This document shows positions 6,412 to 13,649 of a stretch of 19,612 nucleotides of DNA, piece after piece; the stretch's first letter is position 1, and the number at the start of each line of letters is the position of its first letter. This stretch comes from Pseudomonadota bacterium (lineage in GTDB: Bacteria > Pseudomonadota > Gammaproteobacteria > Steroidobacterales > Steroidobacteraceae), in the NCBI GenBank assembly GCA_023391335.1, contig JAEWBG010000039.1, forward strand, positions 1 to 19,612, in the 5' to 3' direction. Made by a program: the position numbers and the translations under genes. A model generated the notes under the pieces. The model saw nothing but the letters and a program-made list of their open reading frames with translations, made no database searches and had not been told where the DNA came from.

Positions 6412-7269
6412 TTAGGTGTAGAGCGAGCCGGTGTTGACGATGGGCTGGGTGCCGCGTTCCCCGCAGAGCACGACCAGCAAGTTCGACACCATTGCAGCCT
6501 TGCGCTCTTCATCGAGGCGGACGACATCGCGTTCGGCTAATTGCTCCAGTGCCATGTGCACCATGGACACAGCGCCTTCGACGATTCGAGTCCGAGCAGC
6601 GATGATCGCTGCCGCTTGCTGACGCTGCAGCATGGCTTGCGCGATTTCGGGTGCATACGCCAAGTGGCTGACGCGCGCTTCCAAAACAGTCACCCCGGCA
6701 CGCGCGAGACGTTCCTGAATTTCCTCTTTGAGATGCTGATTGATTTCCGTCGAATGCGAACGCAGCGCGATCTTGTGATCGTCTTGCAGATCGTACGGGT
6801 AGCTCGTTGCCATTTGCCGCAGCGCCGCTTCGCTCTGCACGTGAACGAAGTTTTCGTAGCTATCGACGTTGAACACGGCTTCGGCTGAGTCGTGAACCTG
6901 CCACACGACCACGGCCGCGATTTCGATCGGCGAGCCTTCAAGATCGTTCACCTTGAGTTTGCCGGATTCGAAATTCCGCACTCGCAATGAGACAGTTTTC
7001 TTGCTGTAGAACGGATTCGCCCAGCGCAGCCCGCTATTGCGCTCGACTCCCACGAACTTGCCGAAGAACTGCAATACCGCGGCTTGATTCGGCTGCACGA
7101 TGAACAGACCGAACACACAGAATGCAATCAGAACGCCGATCGCAATCTGAATGATCGGCGGCGCAAGCGGAGCAGTTTGGATAAGCCACCAGAAATCGAA
7201 CACCGCAGCCGCAATCAGGACCAGGACGACCGGCAGGCCGGGCAGCGTCGCCACTTCTCGTTCTTGCAT
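6412..7269 (-). CDS. SPFH / band-7 domain membrane protein
   Basis: A 285-residue protein with two hydrophobic segments (about 12-30 and 38-58), then an SPFH/band-7 domain (about 59-240) starting VQPNQAAVLQFFGKFVG and containing GLRWANPF and VKVNDLEGSP-like strands (KVNDLEGSPIEIAAVVVW). A helical, alanine-rich region follows (about 210-255: MLQRQQAAAIIAARTRIVEG). SPFH proteins form membrane-bound ring assemblies that organise membranes or control proteases such as FtsH. The C terminus is short, so it is neither a full HflK nor an HflC. The start is well fixed: AGGAG at 7281-7277 lies 7 bases before the ATG. It is followed at once by the ribbon-helix-helix gene. Family is certain; specific function is not known. 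Confidence 0.88.
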   Translation of the reverse strand: MQEREVATLPGLPVVLVLIAAAVFDFWWLIQTAPLAPPIIQIAIGVLIAFCVFGLFIVQPNQAAVLQFFGKFVGVERNSGLRWANPFYSKKTVSLRVRNFESGKLKVNDLEGSPIEIAAVVVWQVHDSAEAVFNVDSYENFVHVQSEAALRQMATSYPYDLQDDHKIALRSHSTEINQHLKEEIQERLARAGVTVLEARVSHLAYAPEIAQAMLQRQQAAAIIAARTRIVEGAVSMVHMALEQLAERDVVRLDEERKAAMVSNLLVVLCGERGTQPIVNTGSLYT

Positions 7270-7353
7270 GGAGTTTCTCCTTCGTGGACGTCATGAAGAT
7301 ATCAAAAGGATATCAATATGCAAAGACGTGAATGCGTGGGTGTCCAATCGGTG

Positions 7354-7409
7354 GGGAACAGGGAACAGGGAACAGGGAACAGGGAACAGGGAACTGGGAA
7401 CTGGGAACG
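7354..7409 (+). repeat. Perfect-phase heptamer tandem array GGGAACA
   Basis: Eight consecutive 7-base units: five GGGAACA, two GGGAACT and one GGGAACG. This is the left arm of intergenic element D and the most regular array in the window. Such an array is prone to copy-number change by slippage. Confidence 0.9.
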
Positions 7410-7580
7410 GGCAGTAATAGGCGAGCGCTAAGCACAGGCAAGCCGGCGGCAAGCGAGCCGCGCGGTTGCTAAGAGCGAGGCAGGCTAGCTGCCGTTCGTC
7501 AGCAGGCCAGAATAGGTTTTGCTCAAAGCCGAGAACTCGCAACTGCAAACCTGAAGAATGGCAGGGGGACTCACGGACAT

Positions 7581-7630
7581 CTCTCCCCAAGTCCTCTTGT
7601 GGGAGAGAGTCGAGCGCAGCTCGGGGAGAG
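7581..7630. repeat. Nested palindromic (REP-like) repeat inside element D
   Basis: CTCTCCCC (7581-7588) can pair with GGGGAGAG (7623-7630) or, by its first seven bases, with GGGAGAG (7601-7607). CGAG/CTCG (7611-7623) forms a small inner stem. CTCTCCC...GGGAGAG palindromes with CGAGCGCAGCTCG are, as I recall, common interspersed repeats in GC-rich gammaproteobacteria. The alternative pairings give two mutually exclusive hairpins. Confidence 0.6.
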
Positions 7631-7678
7631 GGGGCGTCAGCCGCGAGTCCCTAGTCCCTAGTCACTAGTCACCAGTGA

Positions 7679-8764
7679 TCAGCCCTCCGTAGCACGTGCC
7701 AACTGCTCAGCTTGGTACTCCTGCAGGAGCGGCTGCACTAACGAATCGAGATCTCCATCGATCACGTCGGCCAACTTGTATAGGGTCAGGTTGATGCGGT
7801 GGTCCGTGACGCGGCCTTGCGGGAAGTTGTAGGTCCGGATGCGTTCCGAGCGATCGCCCGAGCCGACTTGGAGTTTTCGGGACTGCGCCTCTTCTCGGTC
7901 GCGCTTTTCCTGTTCCATGGCCATCAAGCGTGCTTTCAGAAGCGACATCGCACGCGAGCGATTCTTGTGTTGTGAGCGCTCGTCCTGGCACTCCACGACG
8001 ATGCCGGTCGGAATGTGCGTAATGCGGATCGCTGAATCGGTCTTGTTGACGTGCTGACCACCGGCGCCGGACGAACGAAATGTATCGACGCGAAGATCGG
8101 CGGGATTGAGATCGACCTGCTCGATTTCATCCAATTCCGGGAGTACGGCGACTGTGCAAGCGGAGGTGTGAATGCGGCCCTGAGCTTCCGTCGCCGGAAC
8201 ACGTTGCACGCGGTGGGTGCCCGCTTCAAATTTGAAGTGGGAGAACGCGCCCTTACCGACGATGCGGCTGATCACTTCTTTGTAGCCGCCGTGTTCGCCC
8301 GGGCTTTCGGAAACGAGTTCGACCTTCCAGCCTTGGCGGTCGGCGTAGCGCGAATACATGCGAAATAGATCGCCCGCAAAAATTGCGGCTTCATCGCCGC
8401 CGGTTCCGGCTCGCACTTCGAGATAAATATTGCTGTCGTCGCGCACATCCTTGGGTAGCAGCAACTTCGCGAGTTCCTCGGTCTCGCGTTCGATCCGCGC
8501 AGACAATGCCGAGTATTCTTCGCGCGCAAGCTCGCGCAATTCTGCATCGGCGCTTTCGGCCATCTCGCGAGCGTTTTCGCGTTCGCTGACTGTGTTCTGA
8601 TAGTCGCGATAGCGGGCGACGACCGGATCGAGCTTCGAATACTCGACCGACAGTTCGCGAAACTTGTTGTTATCGGCAATGGTTTGCGGGTCGGCGAGCA
8701 GCCCGCTCACTTCTTCATGACGCTCGACGAGCTTCTCGAGCTTGTGACGAATCGAATCTTTCAT
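7679..8764 (-). CDS. prfA: Peptide chain release factor 1
   Basis: A 361-residue class I release factor that recognises UAA/UAG and triggers peptidyl-tRNA hydrolysis on the ribosome. The tripeptide anticodon PAT (190-192, in HRVQRVPATEAQGR) marks RF1 rather than RF2, and the catalytic GGQ (235-237, in SSGAGGQHVN) is intact. Length is standard. It follows hemA by 59 bases on the same strand, the classic hemA-prfA order, but prmC, which methylates the GGQ glutamine, is not next to it. Its stop codon is covered by the right arm of repeat D. The ribosome binding site is weak. Confidence 0.98.
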   Translation of the reverse strand: MKDSIRHKLEKLVERHEEVSGLLADPQTIADNNKFRELSVEYSKLDPVVARYRDYQNTVSERENAREMAESADAELRELAREEYSALSARIERETEELAKLLLPKDVRDDSNIYLEVRAGTGGDEAAIFAGDLFRMYSRYADRQGWKVELVSESPGEHGGYKEVISRIVGKGAFSHFKFEAGTHRVQRVPATEAQGRIHTSACTVAVLPELDEIEQVDLNPADLRVDTFRSSGAGGQHVNKTDSAIRITHIPTGIVVECQDERSQHKNRSRAMSLLKARLMAMEQEKRDREEAQSRKLQVGSGDRSERIRTYNFPQGRVTDHRINLTLYKLADVIDGDLDSLVQPLLQEYQAEQLARATEG

Positions 8765-8823
8765 GGTCCAGCTTCAATGGAGAACTAAAGAAAAAAGGAA
8801 ATGCGCTTGATGGACGAGCAGCG

Positions 8824-10128
8824 CTAGTTCTCTTTCAGCTCAGTGGACGGGGCGACCGAAGCCGTTTGTTTGGCGGGCTCAGGTGCAAACAGTGTGTTCA
8901 AAGCGCGAAACACCTCAGCATCGCCCGCTTCAGCGGCATCGCGTAGGCGTTGACTCGGTCCATGCATGAGGCGGTTCGTGAGGGTCGTGGACAGGAATTC
9001 AATCACTTCTCGCGCATCTCGTCCGGACTCCAGCATGCGCCGAGCTTGCTCGACGGTCTGGGCCCGCACGGCTTCCGCCGATTGCCGCAGGCTCCGAATC
9101 GCTGGCGCCGCATCGACCGTTTTCAGCTGTTGCTCGAACTGCGCAATCTCCGCCGCAATCAACGCGCTCGCGTCACGCGCGGCTTCGCGGCGCGATTCGA
9201 TGTTTTCGTTGATGACGTTCTGCAAGTCGTCGATCGTGAACAAGTACACGTCGTCGACGTCCGCGACTGTAGGCTCGATATCGCGCGGGACTGCGATATC
9301 CACCATGAAGATCGGCTTGCGTTTACGGGAACGCACGGCTGCCCGAACCATGTCTTGTGTGATGACGGGCACTGGGCTGGCCGTTGAGCTGATCAGAATG
9401 TCGGCTTGCGGCAGATGAGCTGGCAGCGCGTCCATGCTGATCGCGGCGGCATCGAATTCGCGTGCGAGTTCTTGAGCGCGATCTAAACTGCGATTCGCGA
9501 CGATCATTCGGCGCAGCCCGTTCGCATGAAGATGGCGAGCGACGAGACTGATCGTCTCGCCGGCGCCGACCAGAAGGGCGGTGTGTTCCGCGAATCCGGC
9601 GAATACCGTTCGAGCCAACGACACCGCCGCAGACGCGACCGAGACCGCACTGGCGCCAATGCGAGTTTGCGTGCGGACCTTTTTTGCTACGGAAAAGGCC
9701 GTCTGCAGTAAGCGATTCAGGTACGCGCCCGTCGCCCCGTTATCCAGTGCGATGCGATAAGCGTCCTTGAGCTGACCCAGGATCTGAGGTTCGCCGAGTA
9801 CCAGTGAATCCAAACCGCACGCGACAGAGAACAGGTGATGAACAGCAGCGCTGTCCTGTAAGCGGTACAGGGAGCGTTCGATATCGAGTTGATGCGCGCC
9901 GAGATCGTGCCAGCGCATTAGCCAGTGGATGAGCGCAGCAGAGTCGCCCTCGGCAACGCAATAAAGCTCGGTGCGGTTGCACGTCGAGACGATGACCGAC
10001 TCTTTGACGCCGTGCTGAGCGGTGAGATCGCGCAGCGCCTGCGGCAGATCCGTGCCGGCAAAGACGACCTTCTCGCGAATGTCCACCGGCGCGGTGCGAT
10101 GATTGATTCCTATGACGACCAGTGGCAT
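8824..10128 (-). CDS. hemA: Glutamyl-tRNA reductase
   Basis: A 434-residue NADPH enzyme that reduces glutamyl-tRNA(Glu) to glutamate-1-semialdehyde, the first committed step of tetrapyrrole synthesis by the C5 route. Motifs: GINHRTAP (7-14), the catalytic Cys50 in VSTCNRTELY, GEPQILGQ, the nucleotide loop LLVGAGETISLVARHL, and a C-terminal helical dimerisation region. The frame extends 5 codons to a TTG at 10143, but MPLVVIGINHRTAP at 10128 gives the normal N terminus and puts the cysteine at the E. coli position. No clear Shine-Dalgarno. The acidic/polar tail after about residue 405 is longer than strictly needed. Divergent from the TPR lipoprotein gene, with an inverted repeat between them. 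Confidence 0.97.
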   Translation of the reverse strand: MPLVVIGINHRTAPVDIREKVVFAGTDLPQALRDLTAQHGVKESVIVSTCNRTELYCVAEGDSAALIHWLMRWHDLGAHQLDIERSLYRLQDSAAVHHLFSVACGLDSLVLGEPQILGQLKDAYRIALDNGATGAYLNRLLQTAFSVAKKVRTQTRIGASAVSVASAAVSLARTVFAGFAEHTALLVGAGETISLVARHLHANGLRRMIVANRSLDRAQELAREFDAAAISMDALPAHLPQADILISSTASPVPVITQDMVRAAVRSRKRKPIFMVDIAVPRDIEPTVADVDDVYLFTIDDLQNVINENIESRREAARDASALIAAEIAQFEQQLKTVDAAPAIRSLRQSAEAVRAQTVEQARRMLESGRDAREVIEFLSTTLTNRLMHGPSQRLRDAAEAGDAEVFRALNTLFAPEPAKQTASVAPSTELKEN

Positions 10129-10180
10129 GCCAGTGCTTCGCAACGGCTGCGGATTGTCCGGGAACGACGTTAGTATGACA

Positions 10181-10210
10181 AGCCGTTCACCCAGGTCACT
10201 GAGAACGGCT
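10181..10210. promoter_or_regulatory. Inverted repeat in the hemA / TPR divergent region
   Basis: AGCCGTTC (10181-10188) and GAACGGCT (10203-10210) form a perfect 8-bp inverted repeat with a 14-base gap. The right half belongs to AACGGCTGCGG (10204-10214), which also occurs at 10142-10152, just upstream of the hemA start. This could be an operator or an RNA hairpin in the hemA leader; the protein involved, if any, is unknown. Confidence 0.35.
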
Positions 10211-10275
10211 GCGGCGGGTTAAGTAACGGATCGGTCACCACGACGGTGCGATATTCCTTGATATAGTGCTCTGAC

Positions 10276-11964
10276 ATGAACTTCTCCAACGCTCCCATGC
10301 GCCTGCTGAGTGCTTCGCTGGTCGCATGCATAGTTTCTGCGTGTGCAACTCCGGGTGCCACGCAAGGTCCGACGGCTCCCCAAGCGCCCGCCATCACCGA
10401 TCCGAATGCCCTCATCCTGAGTGCCGAGGTGGCCCTACAAAAGGGTCAGTACTTGGATGCCGCTCAGGGATATTTGCAGGCTGCGCGGGCCTCGTCTGGT
10501 GAAGACGTCGCGGAGCAGGCCACGCGCGTCGCATTCGAGAATCGCCAATGGTCGATCGCCGAGCAAGCAGCCGCGCGCTGGCTCGAGATTAATCAAACCA
10601 ACGAAGAGGCTCAGCGTTTTGCCGCATTCTCGGCACTACACCTTTATCAGTTGGATCGTGCCACCGAACATCTGGCCACACTACTCGAAACGGCATTCAT
10701 CAACCCGGCGGCCGGCTATCTCGCGTTACTTCCGCAGCTCGCGGAAGAGGGCACTCCGGCCGCGGTCACCGCGGTGCTGCAACGACTCTTAGTCAAGCAT
10801 CCGGATGTCACGGAAGCGCATTACGCGCTTGCGCAGGCGGCAATTCAATCCGACAACTTCGCATTGGCGATGGAGCATGCCAAGCGTGCGCGCGAGTTGG
10901 GCCCCTATTGGGCGCCAGCTGGGCTGTTGTTGGCTCGCGTGCAAATGCTGCAAGGAGATGAGGACGCAGCACTCGCAACGGCTAAGCAAGTGCTCGATCA
11001 AGATTCGCAAGATTCGTATCGGCTCGAATATGCACTGATGCTGATGCAGGCTGGCAAGGAAGAAGAAGGGCGCAAGGAACTGACGGCGCTGTCGACGAGC
11101 GAGACTGCGGCTCCCGTCGTCGAGCGCGCCCTTGCGGATATCGACTTCCAACTTGGCGATCGCGATTCGGCTGCCAAACGCTTTACGAATCTCGTCTCGA
11201 GCGGGCGCTTCGTCTATGAGTCGCTTTTCTATCTCGGTGCCATTGCCGAGTCGCGCGAAAGTTGGGACGACGCCCTGCAACTGTATTCGCGCGTGACGAG
11301 CGGCGAACTCGCGATGGCCGCACAGACTCGAGCTGCAAGGATCAAGGCGAAGCAAGAGGGGCTCGCGTCAGGCCTGAAGCTGCTCGATGATTTCGCGGCA
11401 ACGCGCCCACAGTATCGAATCGATGTCATTGCAGCGCGCGCAACGTTGGTCTCGGAAAGCGGAGATCGCAACGGAGCCATCGCGGTGCTGGATGCGGGCT
11501 TGTCGCAATATCCCGATGCGTCCGAACTGAAATTTGCGCGCGTATTTCAGTTAGAAGCCGCAGATAAAGTGGATGCTTCCATTGCGGAACTGCGCAAGCT
11601 CTATGCAGAGCGCAGCGAAGATCCAGCAGCTGCGAACGCATTGGGCTACACACTGGTCGATCGCACGCGTCAACATAAAGAAGGCCTGAAGCTGATCGAA
11701 CAAGCATTGGAGCAGACACCCGACAGCGGTGCAGTACTGGACAGCATGGGATGGGCTTTGCATCGGCTGGATCGCGACTCAGAAGCGCTGCCATATCTGG
11801 AGCACGCTAAGAAGCGCATCAACGATCCGGAAGTCGATCTGCACTTAGGCGAAGTGCTGCTTGCTTTGGATCGCAAAGACGAAGCGCGGGACGTGTGGCA
11901 AAAAGCTTCGCAACGCTATCCCGACAACAACGAGCTCAAACAGCGTCTGCAGAAGCTGAAGTAA
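10276..11964 (+). CDS. TPR outer-membrane lipoprotein, LbcA-like
   Basis: A 562-residue lipoprotein made mostly of tetratricopeptide repeats. The signal peptide ends in the lipobox VSAC (Cys23); the residue after Cys is Ala, so outer-membrane sorting is expected. Helix pairs with TPR spacing run from about 45 to the C terminus, clearest near the end (AANALGYTLVDRTR, AVLDSMGWALHRLDRDSEAL, DLHLGEVLLALDRKDEARDV). From gene order (hemA, this gene, lolB, ispE, prs) it corresponds to Pseudomonas PA4667, known as LbcA, the adaptor of the periplasmic protease CtpA; that function is transferred by position and fold only. A second start at 10297 (MRLLSASLV) would shorten the signal peptide. Neither start has a clear ribosome binding site. 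lolB follows after 3 bases. Confidence 0.85.
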   Translation: MNFSNAPMRLLSASLVACIVSACATPGATQGPTAPQAPAITDPNALILSAEVALQKGQYLDAAQGYLQAARASSGEDVAEQATRVAFENRQWSIAEQAAARWLEINQTNEEAQRFAAFSALHLYQLDRATEHLATLLETAFINPAAGYLALLPQLAEEGTPAAVTAVLQRLLVKHPDVTEAHYALAQAAIQSDNFALAMEHAKRARELGPYWAPAGLLLARVQMLQGDEDAALATAKQVLDQDSQDSYRLEYALMLMQAGKEEEGRKELTALSTSETAAPVVERALADIDFQLGDRDSAAKRFTNLVSSGRFVYESLFYLGAIAESRESWDDALQLYSRVTSGELAMAAQTRAARIKAKQEGLASGLKLLDDFAATRPQYRIDVIAARATLVSESGDRNGAIAVLDAGLSQYPDASELKFARVFQLEAADKVDASIAELRKLYAERSEDPAAANALGYTLVDRTRQHKEGLKLIEQALEQTPDSGAVLDSMGWALHRLDRDSEALPYLEHAKKRINDPEVDLHLGEVLLALDRKDEARDVWQKASQRYPDNNELKQRLQKLK

Positions 11965-11967
11965 TCC

Positions 11968-12567
11968 ATGATCCGCTGCATGCGCGCACTGGCGCCGGTC
12001 ATTGCCGCGTTCACCGCATTGCTCTCGGGCTGTGCTCATCAGCCGACGCGTCCTACCGGTCCCATTCCCGCTGATCTTTCGCAACTCGAGCGCTGGCAAG
12101 CCCATGGCCGCATCGCGGTGTCCGGTCCGGAGAATGGCGGATCGGGATCTTTCAATTGGCAGCAACAGCGCGATCGATCGGACATTGCGATTCGTGGCCC
12201 GATCGGTATCGGCAGCGTGAATCTCAAGCTGCACGGCGATGCCAACGATCCGCAGGTCGAATTGCGTACCACCAAAGGTGAAGTGTTCGAAGGGGATACC
12301 GCTTGGCAGGAGTTGGAAGCTCGCCTCGGCGCGCCGGTGCCTGCGGGCTACCTTCGCTACTGGATGTTGGGACTGCCCGCTCCGGGCGAATATCACTGGC
12401 TTGCGCAAGATCCGCAGGGGTCCGCGACGCTCGAACAAAGCGGCTGGCAAATCGAATATCAGCAGTACTCGGACGATGCAGGTGCGCGAGTGCCGAAGCG
12501 CATTCGTGCAGCGAATGGAGTAGCAAGAGTTCGGATCGTCATCGATAGCTGGCAACTGGGCCGATGA
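11968..12567 (+). CDS. lolB: Outer-membrane lipoprotein LolB
   Basis: A 199-residue lipoprotein that receives lipoproteins from the periplasmic carrier LolA and inserts them in the outer membrane. The signal peptide ends in the lipobox LSGC (Cys22, followed by Ala, consistent with outer-membrane sorting). The mature part shows the LolB pattern: WQAHGRIAV (43-51), GSFNWQQQRDRSDIAIRGPI, a Gly/Leu-rich strand (GSVNLKLHG), RYWMLGLP and a closing strand of basic residues (RVRIVIDSWQLGR). It starts 3 bases after the TPR gene and its end overlaps ispE by 4 bases (ATGA), so all three are one operon. An internal ATG at 11980 is an alternative start. Confidence is high from both sequence and position. 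Confidence 0.94.
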   Translation: MIRCMRALAPVIAAFTALLSGCAHQPTRPTGPIPADLSQLERWQAHGRIAVSGPENGGSGSFNWQQQRDRSDIAIRGPIGIGSVNLKLHGDANDPQVELRTTKGEVFEGDTAWQELEARLGAPVPAGYLRYWMLGLPAPGEYHWLAQDPQGSATLEQSGWQIEYQQYSDDAGARVPKRIRAANGVARVRIVIDSWQLGR

Positions 12568-13436
12568 GTTCGCAGCCGACTTCGCTCGGGCAGCCCGAAC
12601 CCTGGCCTGCACCCGCCAAACTGAATTTGTGTCTGCACATCGTGGGGCGCCGCGCGGATGGCTATCACCTGCTGCAGTCGGCGATGCAGTTCATCGATCT
12701 CCACGATGATCTGCAGTTTTATCGCCGTCCGGTTGGGGTGATCGAGCGCGTGCGTGGGCCGGTAAGCCTGCCAGCAGAATCGGATCTCGTGGTGCGTGCC
12801 GCGCAACGCCTCGCAGAGGCGGCGCAACCCGCTCAAGGCGTCGCGATCGCCTTGGAAAAGCGTATTCCGATGCAGGCAGGGCTCGGCGGTGGGAGCTCGG
12901 ATGCGGCCACGGTGCTGGTGGCCCTAAATCGATTGTGGGGGCTAGGGCTCTCGACCGATCAGCTAGGTGAAATCGGCGTGCGGCTTGGTGCCGATGTTCC
13001 GCTATTCATTCGTGCGCAGGCCGCATGGGTGGAAGGCATCGGAGAACGTCTGACGCCGACCGACTATCCTGAAAGCATCTTTGTGCTCATCAAACCGAGC
13101 GCCGCAGTGAGTACTGCAGAGATCTTTCAGGCGCCTGAATTGACACGTAATTCCCCCATCACGACAATACGCGCCTTTCTCGCGGGGGGTGGCCGCAACG
13201 ACTGCACTTCCACCGTGCGCGGGCGCTATCCAGAAGTTGCCGAAGCGCTTGATTGGCTGAGCAAATTTGCCCCGGCCCGTCTCACGGGAACGGGGTCGTG
13301 CGTGTTTGCAGCGATGGCAGATGTGGAGTCGGCGGCGGCGGTCATTGCGCGGCTGCCGCAGCGCTGGAGCGGTTTTGTAGTACGTGGACTGAACCGATCG
13401 CCTCTGGCAGATCGGTTGGCCAGAGAGCCGGGATAG
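12564..13436 (+). CDS. ispE: 4-diphosphocytidyl-2-C-methyl-D-erythritol kinase
   Basis: A 290-residue GHMP kinase that phosphorylates CDP-methylerythritol in the MEP pathway to isoprenoid precursors. PAPAKLNLCLHI (15-26) holds the substrate lysine Lys19, the ATP loop is PMQAGLGGGSSDAA (102-115), and Asp144 in GADVP is the catalytic aspartate. A third GHMP motif, LTGTGSCVFA, appears near the C terminus. The ATG overlaps the lolB stop by 4 bases, which implies translational coupling. As in Pseudomonas, tRNA-Gln and prs follow. Length is normal. Confidence 0.97.
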   Translation: MSSQPTSLGQPEPWPAPAKLNLCLHIVGRRADGYHLLQSAMQFIDLHDDLQFYRRPVGVIERVRGPVSLPAESDLVVRAAQRLAEAAQPAQGVAIALEKRIPMQAGLGGGSSDAATVLVALNRLWGLGLSTDQLGEIGVRLGADVPLFIRAQAAWVEGIGERLTPTDYPESIFVLIKPSAAVSTAEIFQAPELTRNSPITTIRAFLAGGGRNDCTSTVRGRYPEVAEALDWLSKFAPARLTGTGSCVFAAMADVESAAAVIARLPQRWSGFVVRGLNRSPLADRLAREPG

Positions 13437-13468
13437 CTCGCTCGCGAGAACGTAGCGTTTTTTAGGTT

Positions 13469-13543
13469 TGGGGCGTCGCCAAGTGGTAAGGCAGCGGGTT
13501 TTGATCCCGCCATTCGGAGGTTCGAATCCTTCCGCCCCAGCCA
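13469..13543 (+). tRNA. tRNA-Gln (anticodon UUG)
   Basis: 75 nt with encoded CCA. Acceptor TGGGGCG (13469-13475) pairs with CGCCCCA (13533-13539), then discriminator G and CCA (13541-13543). The anticodon stem GCGGG/CCCGC encloses loop TTTTGAT, anticodon TTG. The T-loop GGTTCGAATCC is standard. The U1-A72 start is typical of bacterial tRNA-Gln. It lies 32 bases after ispE, and repeat E begins 9 bases after the CCA. No promoter of its own is obvious, so it may be made from the upstream operon. Confidence 0.96.
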
Positions 13544-13551
13544 ACTAAAAA

Positions 13552-13636
13552 CGGGCTACGGGCTGGAGGCTTGAGGCTGGGGGTAGAAGCGTTGCGCTTT
13601 GTTGCCTCCAGCCTCCAGTCCCCAGTCTCCAGCCCC
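13552..13636. repeat. Intergenic inverted-arm repeat E
   Basis: The left arm 13552-13584 has GGCTGGA/GGCTTGA heptamers; the right arm 13603-13636 has CTCCAGC/CTCCAGT/CCCCAGT heptamers. GGCTGGAGGC (13561-13570) has an exact reverse complement at 13604-13613. The spacer is only about 20 bases, making this the most compact element and the most likely to fold as one RNA hairpin. It fills the gap between tRNA-Gln and the prs ribosome binding site. Confidence 0.8.
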
Positions 13637-13641
13637 GGTTC

Positions 13642-13645
13642 GGAG
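13642..13645 (+). promoter_or_regulatory. Shine-Dalgarno supporting the prs start at 13650
   Basis: GGAG lies 4 bases before the ATG at 13650. It argues against the upstream in-frame ATG at 13599, whose codons are read from repeat arm E. Confidence 0.55.
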
Positions 13646-13649
13646 CTTT

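Larger units (their letters stand above)
7354..7680. repeat. Intergenic inverted-arm repeat D (409-base gap 7270-7678)
   Basis: The gap between prfA and the SPFH gene holds no credible gene. The left arm is the GGGAACA array (7354-7409). The right arm (7646-7680) has five AGTCCCT/AGTCACT-like heptamers, roughly complementary to the left units, and overlaps the prfA stop codon (7679-7681). The spacer contains a nested palindrome (7581-7630) and a GAACTCGCAACTGCAAAC tract near 7533-7550 that also has a 7-base rhythm. The open frames here are only repeat translated into protein. Confidence 0.75.

Noticed and set aside
7354..7409. CRISPR array
   Set aside because: The repeats are 7 bases with no spacers between them, and no cas gene is present. 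It is a simple tandem array.
7151..7417. Plus-strand open frame ending in GNREQGTGNRELGTGNG
   Set aside because: It is antisense to the SPFH gene and then reads the heptamer array; no ribosome binding site and no family resemblance.
13599..13649. 17-residue N-terminal extension of PRPP synthetase (MLPPASSPQ...)
   Set aside because: These codons are repeat arm E translated; the start at 13650 has its own GGAG and matches the family length.
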